Positions 1 through 11,300 of a DNA stretch of 64,000 bases are shown piece by piece. The notes below the pieces were generated by a model. It was given only the letters and a program-made list of their open reading frames with translations, was not told the origin of the DNA and made no database searches. Numbering within the stretch: position 1 is the first letter of the stretch; every line of letters begins with the position of its first letter. Source of the stretch: Chionis minor (taxonomy: Eukaryota > Chordata > Aves > Charadriiformes > Chionididae); NCBI GenBank assembly GCA_013398295.1, contig VZSF01008885.1, positions 248,001-312,000 on the forward strand. The letters run 5' to 3'. The position numbers and the translations under genes are program-made.

Positions 1-1861
1 GTTTCATTGCTGACAGGAAGTCTTAACAATATGCAAATATTGCAGTTATTCAGTAAAGCAAGGATGTATCTATCAAATCCAGACATTTCCCTCAATAAGA
101 ACCTTTGAGTATTCAGTGAGTCCATAACTTTTAGTTAAAAAAAAAATATTTCCTAGACTTTCTCCTTAAAAACTGAACAGTTTCTTGCAGGATCTCTAAG
201 CTTTTTGAAGAAAGAATGTCCAATGTATTCTGCACAGGGTAAAAATAAAATTCGCAGCTGATAAAATTACTTGCAGCTTTCTCTCATGCTCAGTTCACCA
301 GTGACTGCCAGTCAATTCAGGATAAAAAGCCTACCCAAGATCGGAAGGAAGTCCAGTCCAGTTAACTAGACACAGCCTTGAGAGTTAGGGCTTTCCAATT
401 TACCTACCTCACGCTCTCAGTTCTCTTTACCTTCATCTCCTCCACACACCTGCTCTTTTACTATGCAGATAAGAGCACCTTGCTTTGTAAAGAAGTAAGA
501 AAATCAAGGAGGAAAAGGAATAGACAAAACCAAAGTGCTCTTACTATTATTCTGTATTGAAAATAAAATGCAGGCTAATTTGTTTTCCTGCAGGACCCAT
601 GTTGCTCTTGCTGTTCCTCTAATTCCAGCCCTAACCTGAAGAGCTGTTAGTATGAAATCTCACAGAACTTCCTAGGCTCATTTCCATATTTTTTTGCTGA
701 CAGCCTTGCGTGGGACAATTAAATAATTTGGGTAAGCAGTCACCCCAATCAAAATATTTTCCAGTTAATTAGCAGATCAGATATCAGTGAAAAAAGCATA
801 TAATTGTATTAGCCACCATCAGTTTGACACAGTAAATATGCTAGTATGTACACATCTCAAATAATGACACAGTCAGCAGGCTGTAAATCAAACTAATTTA
901 CACTTAAAATAATTAGAGAATAAAGGAGAAATGACTGGAATGACTGAAGATTTCATAGAAGGCAAGCCACATCACAAATGTAAGTGATTAAAAAGAAAAG
1001 TCTTAATGACAGCCTTGATAAAGCTGCTTAAATGCAAGGTAACTCAAACTATTTACCTTATCAGTAAACTAGACAAGCTTCAAGCAAGGAAAAAAAAATT
1101 TTTAAAGTGCAAAAGCATTCACAGACTTCAGTGCTATGTAAATCAGTCTGCAGCTTTCTAATGCCTAAGGATTAGATGCATGGAGGGCAACATGTGCCTA
1201 AAGCAGAAGTCGGGTGGGATTTAATTACTCAAATCAGAACCCGAGATTAATTTGCCTGCCCACAATATACATCAAGCTGCACAACTGCCAGCGCATCCTG
1301 AAGTTGACCCTTTGGCCTAAAAGTTCCGTAGACACTGAGGCTGTCTCCGCACTGGTGAATCAAAACACATCAAGGGCCACTTGATGGCACTTGGGTCAAG
1401 GAATGGCCGATATCCATACTGTTAACAAGACTCCAAACCAAGGATGCCACCAGTAAGAAGAATTGGTAACTTCTGCCCATTTCCAAATTTATGTCTGAGA
1501 TGTTTTTGAGTAGGTGGAGAAGAATGCTGGTCAGCATGAACCAAAAATATGCCATACACCACGCTAAAAATCTAATAGTGTAGCTGGTCCAGTTGTACAG
1601 CCAGGAGCAGTCCCCAATGGTGTTTAATTTGCTCACATAGACACAGCTGCAGAAATTTGCTTCAGAGCTTGCACAGAATTACCTGACACATCACATACAT
1701 AAGCCAGATCAAGTTCCAGAAACCAACAATAACAATAAAAAAACTGTTTCCCCACGCAGCCTGTCCCCTGCCAATTAGGATATGTCCTTGGGAAGAAGAG
1801 ATATGGGTAGGATTCACAACTGCAAAGGGAACAAGATGGCCATAAGCCACAGAAAATAATC
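1..1861. other. Intergenic, no gene recognised
   Basis: AT-rich unique sequence. The part at about 690-960 is rich in TAAT/ATTA words (GACAATTAAATAATTTGGG, CCAGTTAATTAGCAGATC) and has a CNE-like texture. Minus frames at 1370-1863 are short, overlapping and unrecognised. Confidence 0.5.
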
Positions 1862-2335
1862 ATGGAGTCATAAAAAAATCTAGCTTGGAGTGGATCCCTG
1901 GAGGTCGTCTATATAAACCGCTGTTCAAAGTGAGGCCAATGGTGAAGGCAAAGCATGTTGCTCAGGGCCTTGCTTAGATGGATTCTGAAAAATCTTCAAG
2001 AATGGAGACTCCGCAGCCTGTCTGGGCAACGCATTCCAGTGCTTCCCAACTCTCCCAGTGAACGTCTTTTCCTTGTACTGTCTTTGTGACAGTTTGGGAC
2101 CATCGCCTCATGTCACTTGGCTTTGCACCTCACGGAGCCATCTGGCTCTGGCTCTTCTGTAACCTCTATTTGGTTAGTTGAAGACTGCAATTACGCTCTC
2201 CCATCTGACTCTTTTCTTCAGTCTAAAGTAGCCCAGTTCCCTAGTCCTTAGATGATGTGTTGCAGCCCCACAACCACCTCTGTGGCCCTGCTCTGGAGAC
2301 ACTCTCCAATTTGTCAGTAGTAACCTCCCCCGTGT
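1862..2335 (-). mobile_element. Old CR1 LINE fragment (3' part, 5'-truncated)
   Basis: Reading the minus strand gives the 3' coding end and 3' tail of an avian CR1. On the + strand, phrases like GGAGACTCCGCAGCCTGTCTGGGCAAC, GTTGCTCAGGGCCTTG and GTAGTTGAAGACTGCAATTACG-like wording match the antisense of CR1 ORF2 end plus 3' UTR. The copy is heavily diverged and has lost a clean ATTCTATG-type tail. It has no coding capacity and is unlikely to be mobile. Confidence 0.8.
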
Positions 2336-2491
2336 CCAGGAAGATTATGGTTTGTCCAGCCTCGTTGAATCCTTTGAGCCAGGAGACTACTGAACTTCCA
2401 TACCACAGAAAGGAGATGCGGAAAAGAGGGAGGAAAGAAGGAAAAGGAGATTCCCTGGGTTGTTTTTGAACAGGAAGTCCCTTGTAGGCTC

Positions 2492-2520
2492 TTTTTTTTT
2501 TTTTTTGGGGGGGGGGGGGG
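2492..2520 (+). repeat. T15-G14 homopolymer junction
   Basis: Fifteen T followed directly by fourteen G, then TG. A G-run of this length can form a quadruplex on the + strand, and it is prone to sequencing length error. Confidence 0.95.
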
Positions 2521-2584
2521 TGTAAATGCTACACTCCTCACTAAACAATAGGGTTTTTACAGACACAGTAAATATGCTAGTATG

Positions 2585-2612
2585 TGTGCACATGTGTGTG
2601 TGTTTATATATC
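2585..2612. repeat. TG-rich microsatellite
   Basis: Alternating TGTGTGCACATGTGTGTGTG passing into TTTATATA, about 28 bp. Confidence 0.8.
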
Positions 2613-3138
2613 CAAACACATACGTGCGTATCCCCCACCAGCTGGGTTAAAGTGGCTACACACCAAGCGTTTCACACAGCCCATCTGCAGGTTTCCACCC
2701 GCTCCTGCAGCTCCTGCCTCTCCTTAGGCACTCTTTCCCTCATTCTCGTTGTCTAAATTAGGGATGTGGTTTCCCCTAGGAGATGGGGTCACCCGAAGGT
2801 TTGACCCTGCACCGCCTATAAGGCACTCAGGCTCTTTTTCTACTTCGGCCCTGAGTGACTGCTCATTATAAAAGAATTTAATTACATATTCATTTTTGCA
2901 CTGCCTTGGGAGCAAAATGTTACCTTGCAACTTTAAACCCCCTTCCCAAGAGGCAGTTGTGTAGCATGGATGCTATTTTTCAACCCAGAATAGGGTATCA
3001 ATTGACTTGCAACAACTAACCTGCTTCCATAGACCGCTCACTGGCAGTGCGCTGTGAATTTCCTTTATATCAGCTATGCCTCACTCTAATTTACCTTTCA
3101 AGTGGGCTAATGAAATGCAGTGCTGCAGTCCAGACATA

Positions 3139-3186
3139 TTAAAAAAAAAAAAAACACCACCAAAAAAAAAAAAACACCCACACCCC
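3139..3186. repeat. A/C-rich low-complexity tract
   Basis: Two long A-runs separated by CACCACC and followed by CACCCACACCCC. Confidence 0.9.
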
Positions 3187-6149
3187 GATTCTGGAGTACT
3201 AAACAGCAGAGAAAAAGAATCTAATATGACAGAGACAGGCTCCCATCGTATTTGTTAAACTTTCCCAGGAAGGAAATCCTGTCAACTTTCTAAAGTTCCT
3301 CATCTATCCAGACATTTCAGTTAGAGCTGTGTTTTTGTGTATAATAAATTGCTTCTAGTTGGCTGAAAATCATTTTTTAGCTCTTATCTCTGTGATCGGT
3401 TACCTCTGCTGTTCTTTAATGGCCTTTACCTCATTATGCAACTAGTCATTAAAAGCTTAGTATCCAGTACAATGGTAGCTTATGTAAAGTGATCTATGTG
3501 AGCTTTATATAGGCTTACCAGCCGCAGCCTTAATTTTACTCATTCGTCTTAATTTTTTGTAATCATTTTTTGTAAAGAGGGTATAATGTCAGGCATGCTT
3601 CCCTGCTACTGACAGATCCAATCTAGCAGATAATTACCATAAGGAAATTGATGCTTTAGTGTGCAGGGGAGAATTTAATTTACTCAGACATCCTACAGTA
3701 CAATGCATTCCAAAAGATATGAGGATTTAAGTTTTTAAGAAATTAAATTTCACTATTTAACATGATTACTTATGTTGAACATCATTAACTAGCTTTTTTT
3801 TTAACTGTTTGATATAATTACAAGAACAGTTATTTGGTCTAAAATCCAAAGTCGTCTTTAAATAAGGGTTAAGGATCCATGAAGTACAAAAAAGAAGGTT
3901 GCATTCTTTCTCTCCCCCTCTCCAACACCAGCCTTCCAGCAACAGCATTAAAAAATCTATAGAGATTAACTGAGCCAATGCATGAACTATAGAGCCTTTT
4001 CCAATGATGTTTTAATAGATCCTTTGTTATCAGCCTATTCCACCTCAACTCCATCGGTCAGGAAAGCCTCTTTAGTCCTATTCACAAATACAAATTGCTT
4101 ATAATGTTTGAAAAATGATAGAACCAGGAAGGAGTTGCTGAGATCCCAATTAAGCGAGGTGATTAACTTATGTTTGATTTTGGGCGTTTGGTTACTTCAA
4201 GAGAAATCCATGGGATTTAGAATTAGATTAATTTAATTAATTTCTGTAAAAGTGTTTACTCTCCACGAGAAAGAATTCTTTCTAACTTACAGCATATATA
4301 CCTTGCAAGCAGAAGGCACAGAGCGCAACCAGGAAGGCGCAAAAGGACGGATCTTTTGAAAAATAAAATTCTCAAATCCTGAAAAGCCTTCCTCTAAGGA
4401 GTCCAGAAGCTTTGCTTTGATCACTGAACTTGCTTACTAATAATACTTCAACCAGAGAATTAGAGCAACAGGATTTTGTAAACCTGCTTTTCTTTCTTCT
4501 TTGTTTGAAGTTTCGCTAAATATTTTAAGATAACTTTTCCTTCTTTCCATTTGTCATGCGGTTGTACAGTCAAAGAACAAAAAATACAAAACTGTCAAGA
4601 GTCTATGACAAGTATCTGCCAGTTGCAGGATCTATAAACAGAATTTGAATAGCACCTGCAGCTCGCTCATCCTGGTAACTGTTGCACAAACAGACCTGAT
4701 GCCGACTTGAAATATTCTCTTAGGAGGCATTTTTCATTCTGGATTAAAGTGCCCTCTCTAAGGATAGGAAGCCCCTATCATATGACCCTCTGGAAATGAC
4801 GCTGGCTGGAACCTTGTCTGACACCCCATTAGGAGTGCAGTCAGGATGGGGGGGTCCTTGCTTTAGTCTGGAACTGGAGAAGGACTGTGGGCTCCTGACC
4901 ACCCACGGGCTGACAGGCGTTTCTAGGTGGTAGAGGACTTCTGATCAGAGTCTGTTCTCTCTTATTCTTTATTATTTAAATAGAAGACATCAAAAACAAA
5001 GAATTACTTCAGTAGGGATAGAATAAGGCCAACTGTTGGTACCTCAGATAATCTACTCAAAAATAGCTTCTGTCTGTCTTCTTAAAACAGCTTTGTCAAA
5101 GGTACACTTTTCAAGTTTGCAGAAGAGAAGCTAAGAAACTGTAAATGGGAGGAAAGAATTATATGACTCAGTATTATTTCTAAAATAAAAGGTAAAACCA
5201 TGCCATTTTTAGTTACAGGCATAGAAACACGATGTAAAATGGAAAGAGCATAATGTCAGCAATGACATCAGCGCTCACTTCGAAGTAGTTGTTTTTTAGA
5301 AGAACTGCACTTGTAAGAATGCCCCAAAATGCAGAAAAGGGCCAGTCAGTAACAGCGGTAGCACAGAGAATATGGTGAGGTGCTCTTAGGCAGTCTGAAG
5401 GGACTGCACGGCACTGGAGTCAACATCTCTCCCAGGTCACGGCTTACCTGGGGGGATGGCTAACAGGGACGGAGGAAGTGAGAGGGAGCGTCGCTGGCTA
5501 TAGCAAACATTGCCTTCTGCAGTGCTCCACTCGCGTTATTTCTCTTCCAATTGAGTAGGTACCACTCATGTTTTCTCCTCAATTTTTAACCACGATCAAG
5601 CTTCTGCTAGTAAAACTCTGCTACAGAATTTCTTAGGAAATTAAACAGAAAAGTAATCATTTAAAAGGAATCATTTCACTTTCTGAAGCTTGCCAAAAGT
5701 CCACAAGCTTACATAAAAATCTCTTGCTCTGAGAAGAGATCCTGACTGGTAGATATTTACCTAAACACTGAGCTTGGCTTGTCTGTGCTTCAAAAAGGGG
5801 GCCCTTGGCAGCTGAGGAGATGAGCAGTTGGGGGAGGTACATTTATCATCTGCACAAACACACCAGTGCCTCTCTCCCACAGATGTTTCCAGTCTTTAAG
5901 AAATCCCAGTTGTAAAACTTTCAAAATAAAGAAGAAAAACTGTGAAATTAAATGGGCCCTCAATCAGTATCCCTAATCATACTTTTTGAACTGTTTTCTA
6001 CCTAGGCAGTTGGTGCAAGAGCTTGGCTAGTGCATGACATTCTAAGTGGGCTTTGCCGAGCACTGCATCACCTGCTGTCAAACATGTGATTCTCTATAGG
6101 CACCTTACGAAGTTACGTACACAGTATCTGTATGGAGCACAGGGCACAC

Positions 6150-6265
6150 TTATAGATACTTATACACATTTTTACTGTATATACATGCATAAACATATAT
6201 ATAAAAGTATACATAGGGTAAAAAGTGTGTTTCATACACTATACATATAAAAAAGTATATAAACA
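6150..6265. repeat. AT-rich imperfect dinucleotide tract
   Basis: Repeated ATATATA/TATACATA words with interruptions over about 115 bp. No other feature is seen. Confidence 0.7.
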
Positions 6266-7559
6266 CAAACTCCAGCTGTTTACTAATGCACAGATCCATG
6301 CTGCTGTCAAGTCCAACCCAGCAGCCTTTCAAGCCTAGGAAATATTCTGCTCTTTTACAAGACTCTTTTTACAATGATTTTTTTTTTTTTATCTTACACC
6401 ATCCCCAGGGCAGCGGAAAAGCAGTGAGAATTTTTTATCCTGTTTTGGGGGTTTTTGACACTGAGAAGTGTGTTTTCCTTTCCCCTTATACTCAGAAGAC
6501 AGCTTTACCTTACATTTCCAAAAAGTTGTAGCTTCACACAGGGGCCAGGCATGGAAATTTTTAACCTGAAGGGTGAAAGCTTGAGCAAGCTGTTTAGGTG
6601 GGTGACTGAGAAGAGTGGGTTAGAGTGGAAATTATTGCACAGCATTAACAGAGACATGTAGGGGGATACCACTCCTGCAATAGACTGGTTTATTAATGAG
6701 AATATGTAACGGGGTATGCTGCACCCTTTCAGCATCTAAAAAAAGCCCTAACTTCCACCGAAAGGTAATCAGAGACCATTTTTTAAACCTGGTGGGTGCC
6801 CTTGTCTTCTTTCTTTTTTTCTTTTTTTTTTTTTTTAATTGGCTAAAAGACGGAGCAGTTCGATGTCACTTTTTTTAGTCAGAGAAGGAAAGGTGACATC
6901 CCCTACACCTGCGCAGAGCCAGGACCAGACTCCCAAGTCCTGGGAGACCCAAGTCTCGCCTCTCTGCCTGAGGTCTTTGGGCTCCTGGTGTTCAGAAGAC
7001 CATAGGATATCGTTCATGAAAAAATCCAACGAAGTAAAAGCACGTGGTCCAGGATATTTTTTGGCTAGAGCCGTGTGAGGCAGAGCCTGTCGCTGCACGC
7101 CGCAGGCAACCAGGTCATATCCAGAGGGAACTCTGTTTTGGGTGGAATATGGATTTGAAATGCAAATTTGGAAACTATGAGAGGGAGAGTTGCCTGTTGC
7201 TTGGGGAAGAAGGGCAGACATCTTCTCATCTTGCTTCTTTACAAGGAGACAGCAAACACACTGGCTGTAGGATAGGTTCCCTCCCTCGGTGGAAATGGCA
7301 GGCTTCCCTCCTGCTGTCTCCTCTGCCGCAGCCATACATAAGGCCCTGCAGGGCTCTGGCTCCTGGGGAGGTGTTGGGACAAGCACCCAGCCATGACAGT
7401 GACCTTTCACTGCCACTGCCTCCAGGGCGATACCACAACCGGGCTACTACGAGACCCCCTAGGCTCTCCTGCTGACCTGGTGGGCAGCCATTGTGCAGCG
7501 GTCACAAATCCCAGCGCCCAATATTCACCCCTTGGGGGACTCCCTGTAAAATGGCATGT

Positions 7560-7934
7560 CAGGGTCCCCCCTATCCCCCCGCCACGGCCCAAGAGCGCTA
7601 ACAGGTTTTAATGGCCCTGAGCAGCCTGACCTGGGGCCTTCACCCACCCCTGCACCCACAGGCCGGGGCTCCATTGCAGGCACCCGCCTGCCCCGCAGCC
7701 AGCTCAGGCCCGTGGGGCCTGGCCTCCCCCTCTCCCCGGCCCCAGCAGGGCTGTGCCCAGCCCCATCGGGCACGGCCGCCGCTGGGGCCCTGGGCGGCCT
7801 CATCCTCCCCAGCTGCGCAGAGCCGGGGGCAGCAGGTGGGTCCCCGCCATCCCTTGCTCAGGCGCGGCGGCGCTGGAAAGCAGAGGGAGGGAGGCCTCAG
7901 CCCCAGGCAGCGCGCATCTTCAGCCTGGCCAAAG
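7560..7934 (+). promoter_or_regulatory. GC/CpG-rich block with splice donor, possible non-coding first exon
   Basis: GC-rich sequence with about twenty CpGs ends in a good donor (AAAG|GTATGT, GT at 7935-7936), after which composition drops sharply to AT-rich. This is the pattern of a CpG-island first exon on the + strand. Frames crossing it (153 codons + strand, 92 codons - strand) are proline/glycine/alanine-rich and unrecognised. It could be an lncRNA start or a far-upstream alternative IKZF1 first exon, about 52 kb from the coding exon. Confidence 0.35.
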
Positions 7935-8172
7935 GTATGTGCTTTATATTGGCTTTTTTTAAAAGTATGGGGCTGGGGAAAGGTTGCTTAAAAGTGAGTA
8001 TTAAGTTAGTCTTATGAAAAAAAAAAAAAAAATTAAAAATTTACCCTATAACAGATTTTTCCTTAAGGCTTCCTCTGAGTTAAATTCATTTCAATTCCGG
8101 TTTTCTTGCCACTAAGTAAATGAGTTTGTGGCTTTTGATTTAATAATTATGTTTCATTAGAGCTGAGGCTGT

Positions 8173-8286
8173 CTAATGCAGCAGAGGATGGGCTGGGTTT
8201 TTTTCCGTCAGCTGCGCCCCCTGTGTTCCTCCCGGAGCCTGAAGGCGCCGCAGTCGCGCTGGGCAGGCGCAGGGCAGCGCCGCCAT
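8173..8286 (-). CDS. Hypothetical small ORF in CpG island (37 aa)
   Basis: The ATG sits inside the YY1-type AAGATGGCGGC element, with A at -3 and G at +4. The frame reads MAALPCACPARLRRLQAPGG, is arginine/alanine-rich at its start, and stops after 37 codons. No splice donor occurs within it, so it would be a stand-alone microprotein. No family is recognised. The overlap of YY1 motif and ATG is common by chance in promoters. Confidence 0.12.
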   Translation of the reverse strand: MAALPCACPARLRRLQAPGGTQGAQLTEKNPAHPLLH

Positions 8287-8350
8287 CTTCCCGAGAGGCG
8301 GCAGTCGCTGGCCCCCGCTCTACCAACCACCGCGCCTCTGCTCACCTTCA
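8195..8350. promoter_or_regulatory. Compact CpG island core with YY1- and CTCF-like motifs
   Basis: Sixteen or so CpGs lie in 150 bp. GCCGCCATCTT at 8279-8289 matches the YY1 element found at many CpG-island starts. On the minus strand, ACAGGGGGCGCA (about 8213-8224) matches the core of a CTCF site, but its 5' half fits poorly. A minus-strand donor GAAG|GTGAGC (GT at 8346-8345) and a weak + strand donor CAG|GTTAGA (GT at 8355) flank the island. Gene and direction are unknown. Confidence 0.4.
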
Positions 8351-11300
8351 TCAGGTTAGAGCATGTTAATGGCAATGATGTCGCTTGTTCCAGTAAATAC
8401 GTATATAAGCAGGCCTAGAAAACAGCAAGGCAGCCCCCCTTTTCTGATATTTTGACTTTGCAGCAAAGGAAAGGTGAGGGAGAGGGGTGGCCCCAATGAG
8501 GCTGGTGGGGCTGCCTGAGGCAAGGCAGCTTTCCCAAGTGCTGGGGAAGCTGGAGACTGGGACCCGTTGCTGCCTTCCTCCATGACATTATCAGCACAGC
8601 CAGGCTGACAGGCCTTCCCGTGCCATACGGTTGCGCCAGGAAAAAAACCCAGAGCAGAAAATTCAGCTGTGCCCCACGTTCAACATCGCCATCGTTCCTT
8701 GAATCGTAATTACTTGCCTGCAAATTCCCTACTCGAGGAAGAAGCGGTGAGGGAAGACCGAGGTTTGGGGAAGGACAGGAAATGAGCACGCTGACGGTGT
8801 GGGAAAGATTGCAACTGACACGGCAAACCTTGACAACTTTGAGAAAGAGGGAGATGCGGTTGGAAAATACAATGACTGGAGGAAGAAGTGGAGATGAGGA
8901 TAAAATGACTTGTGACAGCAGAGGAATAGTAAAGGGAGGGGGTGTAGAGGTGCACATGAGTTAAGGGACAGAGCACAAATATCTGTTTCTGAAAGAAGAG
9001 AAGCAAGTGCCTGCGTGTGTAAGCAGGTAGGAAAGGATAGCTGTATGGGGGTGTTAGGTAAAAGTTTCTTTCCACTAAGGGCAAAGCCAAAATTCCCATG
9101 GCTTTATAAATAGACAGTCTTAGGTTTGCAGAAAGAAAATAAAAGAAAAGTGACGGAGAAACTTTGCTACTGCTGAATTCATTATTAACTGTTGAGTGGA
9201 GAGTTGGGTAAATACTACGCACCTGAAAATCCCTCACACATTATCTAGAGACAACTCTACTGAAGAATTTTAGACTCCCTTGCCCCTACTCCCCAAACCA
9301 GAACAGAAAAAAAGAAACCCAAACCCAACCCTCACTAAGCTGTCTGAAATATCATGAAGCTAGGCACAGGAACTGGTTTGGGGGTTTGCTTTGTTTTCTA
9401 CTTTGTACATTAGCCCCAAGAGGTGGAGGAAAAGAATATCATACATCTAGGAACTAAAACTGGAAGAGACTTTGCTTCTGTCCCAGTAACTACCATACTC
9501 TTTGGTACAAACGGCTGTAGTAACTTCTATGCTTACTGTTCTGAACTCCACCAGCTGGTATAAGCAGTGGGTTATTTGACTACCACCTTGCTATTTTTAA
9601 TTTTTTTTTTCATTAATCAAAACAAGGGCTATTAAGGACTGAGTAGTCTTTTCTTCCAGGCATGCACTGTAGTTAGGAGCTGAAAAAATAATTATTTAAG
9701 TTGTATGAGTAATACTTGGATGTAAGGTAGACTTACATTGTTGTGGCCTAAAGCCTTATCTCATCTTCTTCCAAAGACATGACTTTAAAATGATGACAAA
9801 AAAAGCCTTCTGAAGAGAGGTCTGTCCTTATTTAGCATTCTTATGTCTATTTAAAATTATGATTTATTTGTGTTAGAACATGATTTAATTGTGATGTGGC
9901 CAACCAGCAGAAAGGCTGTTGCTGACTTCAGTGGACTTGGAACAGACTCATTCACTGGCAGGTAGATCAGGTACTTGAACCATGTCTGCATTGAAGTAAG
10001 AGCCAAAGGTATAATATCACACTATGATACCAATTGATAAAGAAGACTCCCCAGCTAGTTTCTTACAAAAGTCACAGAATTCAGGTAGTGAAACCCCTGG
10101 AGCAGTCAGTCTGCTGCAAGCTGTGCAAGTAAGTGCTGTGGTTTGATACTGAGTGGGTGAAAAAGAAGCAAACTAGTGGATTGGTAGCTAGGTGCTAGAG
10201 AGTAGATACATAACTGCTTAGGATAGTTCTTCCACGGAAAACTCAGTTATTTTTAAAGCAAACCCATCTTTGTAGCCAAATAAAGGAGAAGATAAAAAAA
10301 TGTACTAAAATTCTCCTTGCTTTCTACTCCTCCTACTTCCCTTTTATATGGGAATTCACTCACACTTACATTCACTTTCTTCCTCTTCTATGAGCAATTT
10401 AATATTCCAGTAATCTGTTCTTAGATGCCTTATTTTCAAAGACATTTCCTGCAAGTAAAGAAATTAAAATGAAGCGTCATAGTCTTCAGTTTGTAGATAC
10501 CTAAAAGCACATGGGCAGGTTTCTTTTGTGAACTCCCGTTGATAATGTAGAGTTTGGTAAGAAAACATCTAGTAAATGAATGTTTGATCATTTTATATTT
10601 AATAGCCACTGAGATTTCTCTCCAGCTTGCAGACAGCTGCTCCAAGTTGGGGAGACATCTTTTGACCCAAAAATATTTCCCTAATCCATTGAAAATGGAA
10701 CATGGGATTAAGACAGCTTTCTGGTATCGGGTAGTTTTTGGACAGATCCTGGTTCCTTCCTGGGGGCTTTCAAACAAAAACTAGACTACAGATGTAGGAT
10801 GAATGTCCCAGATAGTGACTCATTCCAGTTAGGTACACAATGAGGAGTAGCATGCAGTTTTAAATATCAGTCATTTGTATCTCGCAATGAATATTTCTAG
10901 TTTCAAGATGACTAGCATAAGGGCATCTGTTTCATTCTAGAGCAAAGAGAATCAAAAGAATATAAAAGAACAAGAAAAAAAAAGATATATTTAGCAATAA
11001 CTAATTTGTGTTCATTTGACTATGAAAAAATTACACATTTATGCAAAGCACGAATGCCCGGGGCCACACAGCTTCACAGCTGACCTAAACTGGCAGGGCT
11101 TCCCATGAAGTTATTTTGATAAGCACCTTGCCGTCACGTGGGATGCAAGAAGGGATCATATGGGATCGAACTTGTTTGCATCCCTCCGCACTAGAGTGCC
11201 AAAGAAAGCCTGCAACTCAGCAGTTCCCTTCACATCACAGGAATCCTGGGTTGGAGTTGAGCCAGCCGAGTAGCTCTGTTGTGCTGCCTGTCCAGCAAAA

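Larger units (their letters stand above)
2336..7559. other. Intergenic, no gene recognised
   Basis: Unique sequence with simple repeats near 2.5, 3.15 and 6.2 kb and a T-run near 6810-6836. A CNE-like AT-rich block is at about 3370-3700 (CAGATAATTACCATAAGGAAATTGATG inside it). The largest open frame of the region, 193 codons on the minus strand at 6835-7416, is serine/cysteine-rich, shows no domain and is overlapped by + strand frames of similar length. Confidence 0.45.

Noticed and set aside
8415..9237. Overlapping minus-strand frames of 175-180 codons
   Set aside because: The + strand is purine-rich here, which removes stops from the minus strand. The translations are serine/proline/leucine-biased with no domain.
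9918..9946. GACTTCAGTGGAC-type words here and near 50025 and 51022, reminiscent of an old sauropsid repeat
   Set aside because: The matching stretches are under 25 bp and cannot be extended by eye.
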